Assembly (NCBI GenBank): GCA_910575755.1
Contig: CAJTFO010000005.1
Coordinates: 115,150-179,149, forward strand
Length of the DNA: 64,000 nucleotides
Source: Desulfovibrionaceae bacterium
GTDB taxonomy: Bacteria > Desulfobacterota > Desulfovibrionia > Desulfovibrionales > Desulfovibrionaceae
Direction of reading: 5' to 3'
Of the stretch, positions 53,593 through 62,117 are shown piece after piece (position 1 is the stretch's first letter; each line of letters starts with the position of its first letter). The notes beneath the pieces are model-generated. The model worked only from the letters and a program-made list of their open reading frames with translations. It was not told the origin of the DNA and searched no databases. A program made the position numbers and the translations under genes.

Positions 53593-54981
53593 TCAGAAGA
53601 TGAACAGCGTGGCCAGCCCCAGAAAAATAAAGAACCCCGCCCCATCGGTGATGGTTGTCAGGAAGATGCTGGAGGCCTGGGCGGGGTCACGGCCCAGGGC
53701 GCGGAATATCAGGGGGATGGAGCCGCCGGCCAACGCGCCCAGCAGCATGTCGCACAACAGCGCGCCGCCCATGACCGCGCCCACCAGGGGGATGCCCGTG
53801 AACCACCAGGCCCCCAGAAAGGCGGTGACGGCCATGAACAGGCCGGTGACCATGCCTATCTTGCCTTCGCGCAGCACGGCCATCCAGGCTTTTTTCTGGT
53901 CAAAGCGGTCTGTCGCCAGTTGACGAATCATCACGGCCAGAGCCTGCTGGCCGGTATTGCCCGCCTGGTTGGCCACCATGGGCATAAGCACGGCCAGCAC
54001 GGCCATCTGGGCAATAGTGCCCTCAAACATATAGACCACCGAGGCCGACAGCGCGGAATTGATCATATTGACCATCAGCCAGGGCAGGCGCTTGCGCACG
54101 CTTTCCAGCCAGGGCGTGTCCACGCTTTCCTCGGGGTCCGCGCCCACCATGCCGAGCATGTCGGCGCTGGCTTCCTCGTGCATGATGTCCATGATGTCGT
54201 CATATGTGACCACACCCATGATGTGGCCTTCGTAATCCACCACGGGCAGGGCCAGATAGTTGTAATGCGACAGCAGGCTGGCCACCTCGCGCTTGTCCGT
54301 GTCATAGGTCACGCTGACCACGCTCTGACCGGCGGCGGCGTCGCCCACAACCGTGCCGGGACGGGCCAGCATCAGGTCACGCAGGGAAAGCACGCCCACC
54401 AGCACATCCTTGTCATCCACCACATAGCCGTAATAGGGGCTCTCCTTGTCCTCCATCTCGCGCCGTATATGGGCTATGGCCTCATCCACCGTAAGATTCT
54501 GCTCCAGCAGGATGAGCTCGGTATTCATGGCGCCGGCCGCGGAATCCGGATCGAAATTGAGCAGATTGCGCAATTCCTCGGAATCTTCCTTGTCCAGCTT
54601 TTCCAGAAGCACGTCGCGGTGCTCCTCGTCCAGCTCGTCCAGAACATCGGCGGCGTCGTCCGGGGCCATCTCGGCGATAATCTGGGCGGCCACATCGGCG
54701 TCCAGATTTTCCAGCACGTCCACGGCCACATTGCCGTCCAGCTCGGCCAGAGCCTCGGCGGCGTCCTCGGTGGCCATATGGCGCAGGGCGCAGACCTGTT
54801 TTTCCAGGCTCAGATTTGCCAGATGATCGGCCATATCCGCCGGGTGAACGAATTCGGCCTCATGGCCCGCCTCCCGGCAGACCGCTGGCATGCTGATGCC
54901 GTGCGCGTCTCCGGCTCCTGACGGAGCGGGTCTGTCACCAGATGCAGAGGGGCAAATTTTGTCGGTACGGTCGTCAGCCAT
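53593..54981 (-). CDS. mgtE: Magnesium transporter MgtE
   Basis: A 462-residue dimeric Mg2+ channel. The start is ATG 54981 with AAAAAGG; the open frame runs further upstream but without homology-like text. An acidic N domain (~60-180, ALAELDGNVAVDVLENLDAD), two CBS domains (~185-305), then five membrane helices (~330-460) with the pore motif PMVANQAGNTGQQALAVMIR. The N domain and CBS form the Mg2+ sensor. Confidence 0.94.
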   Translation of the reverse strand: MADDRTDKICPSASGDRPAPSGAGDAHGISMPAVCREAGHEAEFVHPADMADHLANLSLEKQVCALRHMATEDAAEALAELDGNVAVDVLENLDADVAAQIIAEMAPDDAADVLDELDEEHRDVLLEKLDKEDSEELRNLLNFDPDSAAGAMNTELILLEQNLTVDEAIAHIRREMEDKESPYYGYVVDDKDVLVGVLSLRDLMLARPGTVVGDAAAGQSVVSVTYDTDKREVASLLSHYNYLALPVVDYEGHIMGVVTYDDIMDIMHEEASADMLGMVGADPEESVDTPWLESVRKRLPWLMVNMINSALSASVVYMFEGTIAQMAVLAVLMPMVANQAGNTGQQALAVMIRQLATDRFDQKKAWMAVLREGKIGMVTGLFMAVTAFLGAWWFTGIPLVGAVMGGALLCDMLLGALAGGSIPLIFRALGRDPAQASSIFLTTITDGAGFFIFLGLATLFIF

Positions 54982-55302
54982 GAGCACGCCTTTTTGAAAA
55001 GCGGAAAAAATGAAAACCCGCGCCCCGCCAACGGCAAAAACCATCGGACGCCCCGCTCTGCGCCACGGAGATTGGCCCCGTGCGCGACCCGCGCATGTGA
55101 AAAAGCTCCCAATAGCGCCCGCAACTTGACGCGCGCCACAGCTCATTCTATCTACTTCAAAGCCCCCGGACGGGCTGTTGGCCATCCGGAGCGCCACGGT
55201 TCCGCACGCCACCATGCCGCGTGCCCGGCTGCCAAGGCGCGGGCGCGGACGGACGCGCGGGCGTTTTTCGTTTAGCACGCGCATGAAATGGGGACAAGCG
55301 CA
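54982..55302. other. Divergent intergenic region between mgtE and nadC
   Basis: About 320 bp, GC-rich, with no convincing gene, hairpin or Mg-responsive leader that I could recognise. Promoters for both genes should be here. Confidence 0.4.
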
Positions 55303-56175
55303 ATGTTCACGCCCTGGGCCGCTTTTTTCTCTCCCGAAGGGAAACGCCTGCTGCAAGAAAGCATTGACCTGGCCCTGGCCGAAGACGGGCCGGAGCTGAC
55401 GGCGCAGGGGCTCTTTGCGCCGCAGGCCCGGATGCGCGCCGCTATCCGGGCCAAGGAAGATACTCTTGTGGTGGGCCTGCCGGTCATCGGCGCGGTGTTC
55501 AGGAGCCTGAACGCCCCCTTTGCCTGGCAGGCCACAGCGCGGGAAGCCTCGCCTGTGCCGGCCATGACCGAAGTGGCCCGCATCACGGCGCCGGCTGTGG
55601 CCATGCTCAAGGCCGAGCGGGTTATCCTCAATTTCATCACCCATCTTTCGGGCATCGCCAATCTTACAGCCCGCTATGTGCGGGAACTGAAAGGCACGGG
55701 CGTGCGCCTGCTGGACACCCGCAAAACCACGCCCTGCCTGCGCTGGCCCGAAAAATACGCCGTACAGGCGGGCGGCGGAACGAACCACCGCAAGAATCTT
55801 GCCGAAATGCTCATGCTCAAGGACAACCACATAGACGCGGCCGGTTCCATCACCGCCGCCGTGGCCGCCTTGCGCGCCCGCTACCGACCCTGTCCGCCCG
55901 TGGAGGTGGAGTGCCGCACGCTGGAGCATGTGCGCGAAGCCGTGGCGGCCAAAGCCGAGCGGATCATGATGGACAATATGGAAGGCCCGCTGCTGAGCCG
56001 GGCGCTGGCGCTGGTGCCGCCGGATGTGGAAGCCGAAGTCAGCGGCGGCGTGCGCCTGGAAACCATCAGGGCCATAGCCCTTATGGGCCCGCGCCGTCCG
56101 GACTTCATTTCCGTAGGCCGCCTGACCCATTCGGCCGTGGCCGCGGACTTCAGCATGACCCTGATTCCCGCCTGA
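55303..56175 (+). CDS. nadC: Nicotinate-nucleotide pyrophosphorylase (quinolinate phosphoribosyltransferase)
   Basis: Converts quinolinate and PRPP to nicotinate mononucleotide. It has 290 residues from ATG 55303, which has GGGGAC eight bases upstream; ATG 55288 is also in frame. Motifs: ERVILNFITHLSGIANLTA, the DTRKTTPCLRWPEKYAV substrate loop, GGGTNHRKNLAEMLMLKDNH and EVSGGVRLETI. First gene of nadC-nadA-nadB. Confidence 0.94.
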   Translation: MFTPWAAFFSPEGKRLLQESIDLALAEDGPELTAQGLFAPQARMRAAIRAKEDTLVVGLPVIGAVFRSLNAPFAWQATAREASPVPAMTEVARITAPAVAMLKAERVILNFITHLSGIANLTARYVRELKGTGVRLLDTRKTTPCLRWPEKYAVQAGGGTNHRKNLAEMLMLKDNHIDAAGSITAAVAALRARYRPCPPVEVECRTLEHVREAVAAKAERIMMDNMEGPLLSRALALVPPDVEAEVSGGVRLETIRAIALMGPRRPDFISVGRLTHSAVAADFSMTLIPA

Positions 56176-56231
56176 ACGGCGCAACTAGTCCCCAAGCGGC
56201 GGCGCGGCCGCCTTCATATTCCACATATCAT

Positions 56232-57290
56232 ATGGATCAACGCATGAACGAGATCACCGCCGCCGTGACGGCGCTGAAAACACAACTGGGTGAGCGGCTC
56301 TGCATCATGGGCCACCATTATCAGAACGACGCGGTGGCGGCCCACTGCGACATCACCGGCGACTCTCTGGAACTGGCCCGCCGCGTGCCTGGCGTGAACG
56401 CGGAACACATTGTCTTCTGCGGGGTTTTTTTCATGGGCGAGTCCGCGGCCCTGCTGGCCAAACCAGGGCAGGCCGTGCATCTGCCCGCGCCTGACGCCGA
56501 CTGCATGATGTCTCTCATGACCCCGGCGGGCCTGGCCCGGCGCGTGCTGGAGCAACTGAGCGCCACGGGCCGCCGCGTCGTGCCCCTGGCCTACGTCAAC
56601 ACCACCCTGGCGCTCAAGGCCGTGGTGGGGGAATACGGCGGCGCGGTCTGCACCTCGGCCAATGCCGAAACCATGCTGCGCTGGGCCCTGAACCAGGGCG
56701 ACAGCGTGCTTTTTCTGCCGGACAAGCATCTGGGCCGCAACACAGCCGGAAAGCTGGGCCTCGCGCCGGAAGACCAGCATATCTTGCGCCTCAGCGGCCA
56801 CGGCCTCATGGATGCCGGGCGGCAGCCCCTCAACCGTCCGCTCCTGCTCTGGCCCGGCTGCTGCGCCATTCACGCCCGGCTCAGAACCGGGCAGGCCGAA
56901 GCCGCGCGCGCGGCCTATCCGGGCTGCCGCGTGGTGGCCCACCCCGAATGCCGCCCGGAACTCATCAAGCTTTGCGATGCCGCCGGCTCCACTTCCTTTC
57001 TGATCCGGGAGGCCGCGCGCCTGGCCGACGAAGCGCCCGGCTCCACACTGGTCATCGGCACGGAAAACAATCTGGTGAACCGTCTGGCGGCCCGCCACAA
57101 GGGGCGCTGCCGCATTCTGCCGCTGGGAGAAGCGTATTGCCCGGATATGGCCAAGGTGACGGAAGCGAAACTTTTGGCTACACTCTCCGCCATTGCCCGC
57201 GGAACAGCCGAGCCGCTCGCCGTGGAAGCCGCGCTGTGCGCTCCCGCCCGCCGCTCCTTAACCCGCATGCTGGAGATTTGCGGTCAATGA
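56232..57290 (+). CDS. nadA: Quinolinate synthase A
   Basis: A [4Fe-4S] enzyme that condenses iminoaspartate with dihydroxyacetone phosphate. It has 352 residues from ATG 56232 (ATG 56244 is an alternative). Family text: IMGHHYQNDAVAAHCDITGD, VAFCGVFFMGE-like VFCGVFFMGESAA, and three likely cluster cysteines in AVCTSANAET, LLWPGCCAIHA and EAYCPDMAKVT. HPECRPELIKLCDAAGSTSF is also diagnostic. No good ribosome site is seen. Confidence 0.94.
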   Translation: MDQRMNEITAAVTALKTQLGERLCIMGHHYQNDAVAAHCDITGDSLELARRVPGVNAEHIVFCGVFFMGESAALLAKPGQAVHLPAPDADCMMSLMTPAGLARRVLEQLSATGRRVVPLAYVNTTLALKAVVGEYGGAVCTSANAETMLRWALNQGDSVLFLPDKHLGRNTAGKLGLAPEDQHILRLSGHGLMDAGRQPLNRPLLLWPGCCAIHARLRTGQAEAARAAYPGCRVVAHPECRPELIKLCDAAGSTSFLIREAARLADEAPGSTLVIGTENNLVNRLAARHKGRCRILPLGEAYCPDMAKVTEAKLLATLSAIARGTAEPLAVEAALCAPARRSLTRMLEICGQ

Positions 57291-57300
57291 GGACAGAGCT

Positions 57301-58899
57301 GTGACACCCACCCGCCGTCATGTGCCCATTCTGATCATCGGTTCCGGCGTGGCCGGCTGCACCGCCGCCCTGACCCTGGCCGACGCCGGCTGCGACGTGC
57401 TGTTGCTCAATGCCGGCGACACGCTGGCCGACGGCAATTCCGAGCTGGCCCAGGGCGGCATCATTTACCGCGCGGCTTCTCAGGCCGGCAAGCCCGACGA
57501 CGATGCCCGCGCCCTGGAAAAAGACATTCTGGTGGCCGGGCATAAGTACAATTACCGCAAGGCCGTGCGCTGCCTCTGCCGTCTGGGGCCGCTCTGCGTG
57601 GATGAAATGCTGATCAAACGCGCGGGCGTGGCCTTTGACCGCAATCCGGACGGCAGCTTCAACCTGACCCGCGAGGGCGGGCACTCGGCCCCGCGCATTC
57701 TGCACCGGGCCGACTATTCCGGGCGGGCGATCATGGATGGGCTCGCGGCTCAGACGCTGGCCCATCCGCGCATCACCTGCCTGCACCGGCGCGCCGCCAT
57801 CGACCTGCTGACCAGCCACCATCACGCCAAAAATTCGCAGTACCGCTACGAGGTGGACAACCGCTGCCTGGGAGCCTATGTGCTCAACGAGGAAAGCGGC
57901 GAACCGGAAACCATTCTGGCCGACTGGACAGTGCTGGCCACCGGTGGCGTGGGTCAGGTCTTTCTGCATTCCACCAACGCGCCGGGCTGCGTGGGCGCGG
58001 GTGTGTCCATGGCCTTCCGCGCGGGCGTGGAGCTGGCCAATCTGGAATTCATGCAGTTTCACCCCACCGCCCTTTACGAAGAACGCAGCAACCGCCGTGC
58101 CCTGATTACCGAAGCCATGCGCGGCGAGGGCGCGCGCCTGCTGGACGACAAGGGGCATGCCTTCATGCTTCGCCATGACAAGCGCGGGGACCTGGCCCCG
58201 CGCGATGTGGTGGCCCAGGCCATGATGGAGGAAATGCTGCACAGCGGCGCGCCCTGCCTCTTTTTGGACGTGAGCGGCGTCAAGCAGGATCTGCCCACCC
58301 GTTTCCCCACGGTCTTTGCACAGTGCCGGGAAGCCGGCCTGGACATCCGCACCGAACCTATTCCGGTGGTGCCCGCCGCGCACTATTTCTGCGGCGGCGT
58401 GCTGACCGACATGCGGGGCCGCACCTCGCTGCGCGGTCTCTACGCCATTGGCGAATGCGCCTGTACCGGCCTGCACGGGGCCAACCGTCTGGCCAGCACC
58501 TCCCTGCTGGAAGCTCTGGTCTGGGGCGTGAGCTGCGGAAAGGATCTGGCCCGGCGCGCCTCCAGCAAGACGCTGCCCGCCGGTCTGGCCGCCGCCATCC
58601 CGGACTGGCGGCACGAGGGCGACGAGCGCCACGACGACCCGGCCCTGGTGGCCCAGGACTGGGCCAACATCCGCAACACCATGTGGAATTATGTGGGAAT
58701 TTCGCGTACCGAGGCCCGACTGCGCCGCGCCTTTGAAGATATGCGCGACCTTGTGCGCCACATCCACGATTTTTACAAACGCACCCGCATTTCGCGGCGT
58801 CTGGTGGACCTGTTCCACGGCTCGCAGACTGCCTACGTCATCACCCAGGCGGCCATGCGCAACCCTGTAAGTATCGGCTGTCATCAACGGATAGACTGA
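57301..58899 (+). CDS. nadB: L-aspartate oxidase
   Basis: FAD enzyme that oxidises aspartate to iminoaspartate for NadA; in an anaerobe fumarate would serve as electron acceptor. It has 532 residues from GTG 57301, with GAGGAC upstream. FAD-binding IIGSGVAGCTAAL, NSELAQGGIIYRA, the active-site HPTALYEERSNRRALITEAM and GLYAIGECACTGLHGANRLA are clear. It begins ten bases after nadA. Together the three genes make nicotinate mononucleotide from aspartate. Confidence 0.94.
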   Translation: MTPTRRHVPILIIGSGVAGCTAALTLADAGCDVLLLNAGDTLADGNSELAQGGIIYRAASQAGKPDDDARALEKDILVAGHKYNYRKAVRCLCRLGPLCVDEMLIKRAGVAFDRNPDGSFNLTREGGHSAPRILHRADYSGRAIMDGLAAQTLAHPRITCLHRRAAIDLLTSHHHAKNSQYRYEVDNRCLGAYVLNEESGEPETILADWTVLATGGVGQVFLHSTNAPGCVGAGVSMAFRAGVELANLEFMQFHPTALYEERSNRRALITEAMRGEGARLLDDKGHAFMLRHDKRGDLAPRDVVAQAMMEEMLHSGAPCLFLDVSGVKQDLPTRFPTVFAQCREAGLDIRTEPIPVVPAAHYFCGGVLTDMRGRTSLRGLYAIGECACTGLHGANRLASTSLLEALVWGVSCGKDLARRASSKTLPAGLAAAIPDWRHEGDERHDDPALVAQDWANIRNTMWNYVGISRTEARLRRAFEDMRDLVRHIHDFYKRTRISRRLVDLFHGSQTAYVITQAAMRNPVSIGCHQRID

Positions 58900-58910
58900 A
58901 CCGGAGGAAA

Positions 58911-60497
58911 ATGGACATGAAAAATCTGCTCCGTGCTGTTATGGTTCTGGCGGTTCTGGTCCTGGCCGGCATTGCCGCGCTGGCTTTCTGGGTTGGTTCG
59001 CAGGTGGAGGAGCTGGCGCGGCGGGAAATTGCCGCTTTTGCCGATGCCGCGTCCATTCCCGGCCAGTTGCAGCTCTCCGCGCCGGACGTGAAGGAAATCA
59101 GCTTTGCGCCCTTTTCCCGTCGCCTGACTTTGCGCGGCGCTGAAATGCGCGGCGAGATGCCCTCCCTGCCCGGAAGTTCGTTGCTCTATACGCTGGAGGA
59201 AGCCTCCTTCCGGCTCCCCCTGCGGGTGCTGCTGCTCTTTACGCCCCTGCGCAACACGGTTCTGCCTGAAAAGGGCATGCTGACGGTGTGCGAGGACATG
59301 CGCATTTCCAACTTCGCCTCCGTGTCCAGCCTGGGTTCCTTCAGCGCGCGCAGCATGGCGCGGAGTGAGGAAGCCGATTTGATCCGGCTGGAAAGCGGCC
59401 TGGTTCGGGAACTGCTGGAAGGCGCAGCCAGCAGGGACACGCTCAATGTTTTCTACCGCATGGGCATCAGGGAACTGCGCGTCTCTTCCATGACCTCCAG
59501 CATAAACATTCCAGAGCAGAGCCTGCGCATGGCCCTCGATTGCGACTCCATACTGGTGCGCAACTGGGAAGGCCGCTTCACGGAACAGGCGTCCGTGGAC
59601 GGCATTCTCCTGAAGAAAGACGACAGCGAATTGCTGCGCCTGGGCAATATCACCTTCACGGGATTCACCCTGCCGGAGGAAGCGGCACTGCGCGAACTGC
59701 TGGCGCTGGCCGACCGGCCCCGGCCAGACCGGCTGGCCCTGCAGGCGCTGCTGCTGCGCATGTTCGCCAGCGGCGACCCTCTGGTGCGGAAAATCAGCGC
59801 CACAGACCTGCGCGTCCTGCTGCACGGCCAGGAGGCGAGCTTCAAAAACTTCACGCTGGACTGGCCGTCCAACACGCCCCTGAAGTACGGTTTCAGCCTG
59901 GACAAACTGTCCCTGCCCACAGCCTTGGTGGAGCGTAAAAGCAGACTGTCCCTGCCTGGTCTGCCCGCCCTGGTTCTGGACGCGCAACTGAATTTCGCGG
60001 CCCGGGGCGACAACGCCATGCATGAGCAAGGCACGATCAGCGCTCAGACTCTGGGCGCGCTGGAATACGATTTCGTCATTTCCGGCCGTGGGGCGTCCCT
60101 GTCGCCGCGGGCCCTGTTCGCCAGCGTGCTCAGCGATGTCCGCCTGAAGTATACGGATCAACGCCTCACGGCCTATCTGGTCAGCAACGCCGTTCCCGTG
60201 GCCCAGGCGGCCACCCCTGCTCTCAAGGCGGGCATAGCGCAGTTCTGCTCCGGAGACAGCCCCGAAAATACGGCGCTGCGCGCCGCGCTGGAAACCTTCG
60301 TCACCAGCCCCGGCGTTCTGGAAATCCGCAGCAGGCCGGGCAAAAGCTTCCGCCTGCTTGAAGTCACGAGCGCGCTGGCCAAGGGCAATCCCGCCGCGCT
60401 GTTCAGCGTCACGGCGCAAGCGGGCAAAAAAAGCCTGGAGGAACAGATCAACGCGCTGAATACGGCCAGCACGCCGGCAGATGAAGTAAAAAGGTAA
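58911..60497 (+). CDS. Large membrane-anchored protein, possibly AsmA-like
   Basis: A 528-residue protein that I do not recognise with confidence. One N-terminal membrane helix (AVMVLAVLVLAGIAALAFWVG, ~9-29) then ~490 residues of alternating strands without cysteine pairs, presumably periplasmic. Patterns such as LQLSAPDVKEISFAPFSRRL and LRGAEMRGEMP recall AsmA/DUF945-type envelope proteins. GGAGG (58903-58907) gives a strong start 11 bases after nadB, so it may ride on the nad operon. Confidence 0.6.
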   Translation: MDMKNLLRAVMVLAVLVLAGIAALAFWVGSQVEELARREIAAFADAASIPGQLQLSAPDVKEISFAPFSRRLTLRGAEMRGEMPSLPGSSLLYTLEEASFRLPLRVLLLFTPLRNTVLPEKGMLTVCEDMRISNFASVSSLGSFSARSMARSEEADLIRLESGLVRELLEGAASRDTLNVFYRMGIRELRVSSMTSSINIPEQSLRMALDCDSILVRNWEGRFTEQASVDGILLKKDDSELLRLGNITFTGFTLPEEAALRELLALADRPRPDRLALQALLLRMFASGDPLVRKISATDLRVLLHGQEASFKNFTLDWPSNTPLKYGFSLDKLSLPTALVERKSRLSLPGLPALVLDAQLNFAARGDNAMHEQGTISAQTLGALEYDFVISGRGASLSPRALFASVLSDVRLKYTDQRLTAYLVSNAVPVAQAATPALKAGIAQFCSGDSPENTALRAALETFVTSPGVLEIRSRPGKSFRLLEVTSALAKGNPAALFSVTAQAGKKSLEEQINALNTASTPADEVKR

Positions 60498-60756
60498 ATC
60501 ATGCTCAGCGATTACCTCAAACATGAAGCCGCTGTCTGACGACATGTTCTGCCAGCCGCAGTGCGTGAAACAGCCTCTTTTGTGCAAAAAGGTATATTCT
60601 GGACGACTCTGGCCGTTCTTTGCCGGCTTTTGTTCCACACGCTGTCAGGGCTGTGGGACATCTCCATCTGGCGGCATGACGCCCTGATATACTTTGATTC
60701 CCCTATGGCTGGAAATTAAGAGAAGAAGGACGCTGGCTGAATTTTCTTGTTGAGAG

Positions 60757-60829
60757 TATTGCTAAAAGAATGCTAAAATATCTTCTCTGTGCCCGTTCAC
60801 ATGAAATCTGGCAAAGAGAAGATATTTTA
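60757..60829 (-). mobile_element. Right-end fragment of an IS1-family element
   Basis: AGTATTGCTAAAAGAATGC to GAAATCTGGCAAAGAG is the reverse complement of the right end of the IS1-family copy at 17.04-17.09 kb. After that it turns into AAGATATTTTAG, a repeat of the same end in the other direction, so the fragment is partly folded back on itself. Confidence 0.7.
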
Positions 60830-60830
60830 G

Positions 60831-60923
60831 ATAGTGTCGTCAAATTATAAAAAGTTTGCTATAATCCCTTCACGGCATCCGAGGAGGGATTATAGCAAAC
60901 TTTTTATAATTTGACGGCACTAT
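60831..60923. repeat. 93-bp near-perfect palindrome (MITE or paired IS ends)
   Basis: Arms 60831-60869 and 60885-60923 match at 38 of 39 positions; the loop is 15 bases. Each arm reads ATAGTGTCGTCAAATTATAA towards the centre. No coding capacity. Probably two terminal repeats of a transposon left after internal deletion. The flanking 60498-60750 and 60930-61010 hold no gene I can support. Confidence 0.75.
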
Positions 60924-61013
60924 TTAGTAAATTTCATAAACAATGTTTAGAAAAAATACCGAGAGCAATATCGGCACACGCAAAGCCTTTCCACGGAGGT
61001 AAAAATCACATCA

Positions 61014-61029
61014 TGTCAATATGTTGACA
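61014..61029. promoter_or_regulatory. Operator-like palindrome upstream of cbiK
   Basis: TGTCAA-TATG-TTGACA, a perfect 6-4-6 inverted repeat 34 bp upstream of the candidate -35. Confidence 0.35.
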
Positions 61030-61062
61030 ACATTCATGCGCCAGCCCCAGCCCTGGCGGGCC

Positions 61063-61091
61063 TTGCCTCGTCGTGGGGAATAACGTATAAT
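61063..61091 (+). promoter_or_regulatory. Candidate cbiK promoter giving a near-leaderless transcript
   Basis: TTGCCT (61063-61068), 17-bp spacer, perfect TATAAT (61086-61091). Transcription would begin at about 61097-61099, right at the ATG (61100). Confidence 0.6.
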
Positions 61092-61099
61092 ATTGGGGT

Positions 61100-61900
61100 A
61101 TGAAACGCGCAATTCTTCTGGTGGCTTTCGGCGCGAGCAACGCCCAGGGCCAGAGCGCCCTGAAAAGTTTTGACGCCCGTGTGCGCGCGCGTTTTCCGGG
61201 TGTGCCGGTGCGCTGGGCGTATACCTCGCTGTTGCTGCGCGAACGCCTGGCCAGAGCGCGGCAGAAAAGCGACTCCGTGCTCAAGGCATTGCGCCGCCTG
61301 TGTTTTGAAAAGTTCACCGAGGTGGCGGTGCAGCCTCTTCAGACCATTCCGGGGCGCGAGCATGCCGAGGTCTGCGCCGCCGTGGATGAAGTAGCCGCGC
61401 AGGAGGGCCTTGTCTGCCATGTGGGCGCGCCCCTGCTGGCCGACCCGGAGGACGTGACCGAAGCGGCCCTAGCGCTCATCCGCCATCTGCCGCCGGAACG
61501 CGGCCCGCATGAGGATGTGGTGCTTATGGGGCATGGCGCGCGACATGCGGCGGTGGCCCGTTATGAAGACCTGGCGCAAACCGTGAGCGCCCTGGATCCG
61601 CATGTGCATGTGGGGGCCATGAATGGCGCGGTAATGCTGGAGAATATTCTGCCCCGTCTTTCGTCGGCAAAGGTCTGGCTGCTGCCTCTGCTTTCGGTGG
61701 TGGGGCGCCATGCGTTGCGGGACATGGCCGGGGAGCAGGCATGTTCCTGGCGCTCACGCATTGAGGCCCACGGTCGCCAATGCGTGCCTGTGCTCAGGGG
61801 GACGGCTGAATACGCCGGCATTGCCGGGATATGGCTGCGCCATCTGACGGAGGCCGCGCCATCCTTTGTCTCCATGTCCCCTGAAGCAGATCCGGTATAA
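61100..61900 (+). CDS. cbiK: Sirohydrochlorin cobaltochelatase, CbiK family
   Basis: Inserts cobalt into sirohydrochlorin for anaerobic B12 synthesis. It has 266 residues without a signal peptide, so it would be cytoplasmic. The metal-binding histidine is in VLMGHGARHAAVARY (~140) and the second in LLPLLSVVGRHALRDMAG (~205). TSLLLRERLA and AVQPLQTIPGREH fit the family. It is a single gene, with no other cob/cbi genes in the window. GGGG just before the ATG is the only ribosome-site candidate. Confidence 0.88.
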   Translation: MKRAILLVAFGASNAQGQSALKSFDARVRARFPGVPVRWAYTSLLLRERLARARQKSDSVLKALRRLCFEKFTEVAVQPLQTIPGREHAEVCAAVDEVAAQEGLVCHVGAPLLADPEDVTEAALALIRHLPPERGPHEDVVLMGHGARHAAVARYEDLAQTVSALDPHVHVGAMNGAVMLENILPRLSSAKVWLLPLLSVVGRHALRDMAGEQACSWRSRIEAHGRQCVPVLRGTAEYAGIAGIWLRHLTEAAPSFVSMSPEADPV

Positions 61901-61918
61901 GAAGCTGATTTGATTGGT

Positions 61919-62085
61919 ATGACAGGGAATCGACAAAAATACTCATCCGATCTGACTGACAGCCAGTGGAGCATCGTTGACCCCTTGCTCAAGGGGCTAA
62001 AGCCTGGCTCATGGCCAAACGTGAACTGATAAATGCAGTTTTATATGTTACTGAAAATGGCATAAAGCGGATGATATCTACTCTC
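61919..62085 (+). pseudogene. Remnant of an IS5-family transposase N-terminus
   Basis: One frame reads KYSSDLTDSQWSIVDPLLKG then stops at 62027-62029; a shifted frame from 62011 continues AKRELINAVLYVTENGIK. Together they match the opening of IS5/IS427-type transposases. Frameshifted and truncated, so inactive. Confidence 0.7.
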
Positions 62086-62117
62086 TCTACCAATGAGCTA
62101 TACTGATGAGGTGAACC

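Noticed and set aside
54982..56184. Long N-terminal extension of mgtE reaching back across nadC
   Set aside because: The added text has no MgtE character and runs antisense to nadC; a good ribosome site exists at 54981.
55911..56231. Upstream extension of nadA inside nadC
   Set aside because: It is a shadow frame of nadC; conserved NadA sequence begins at 56232.
60566..60680. Small frame with cysteines (FCSTRCQGCG) after the AsmA-like gene
   Set aside because: No ribosome site, no recognisable family, and it lies in an eroded IS-rich gap.
61013..61027. Tiny reading frame Met-Ser-Ile-Cys after GGAGGT near 60994
   Set aside because: Four codons only; could be a leader peptide but nothing else supports it, and it overlaps the palindrome.
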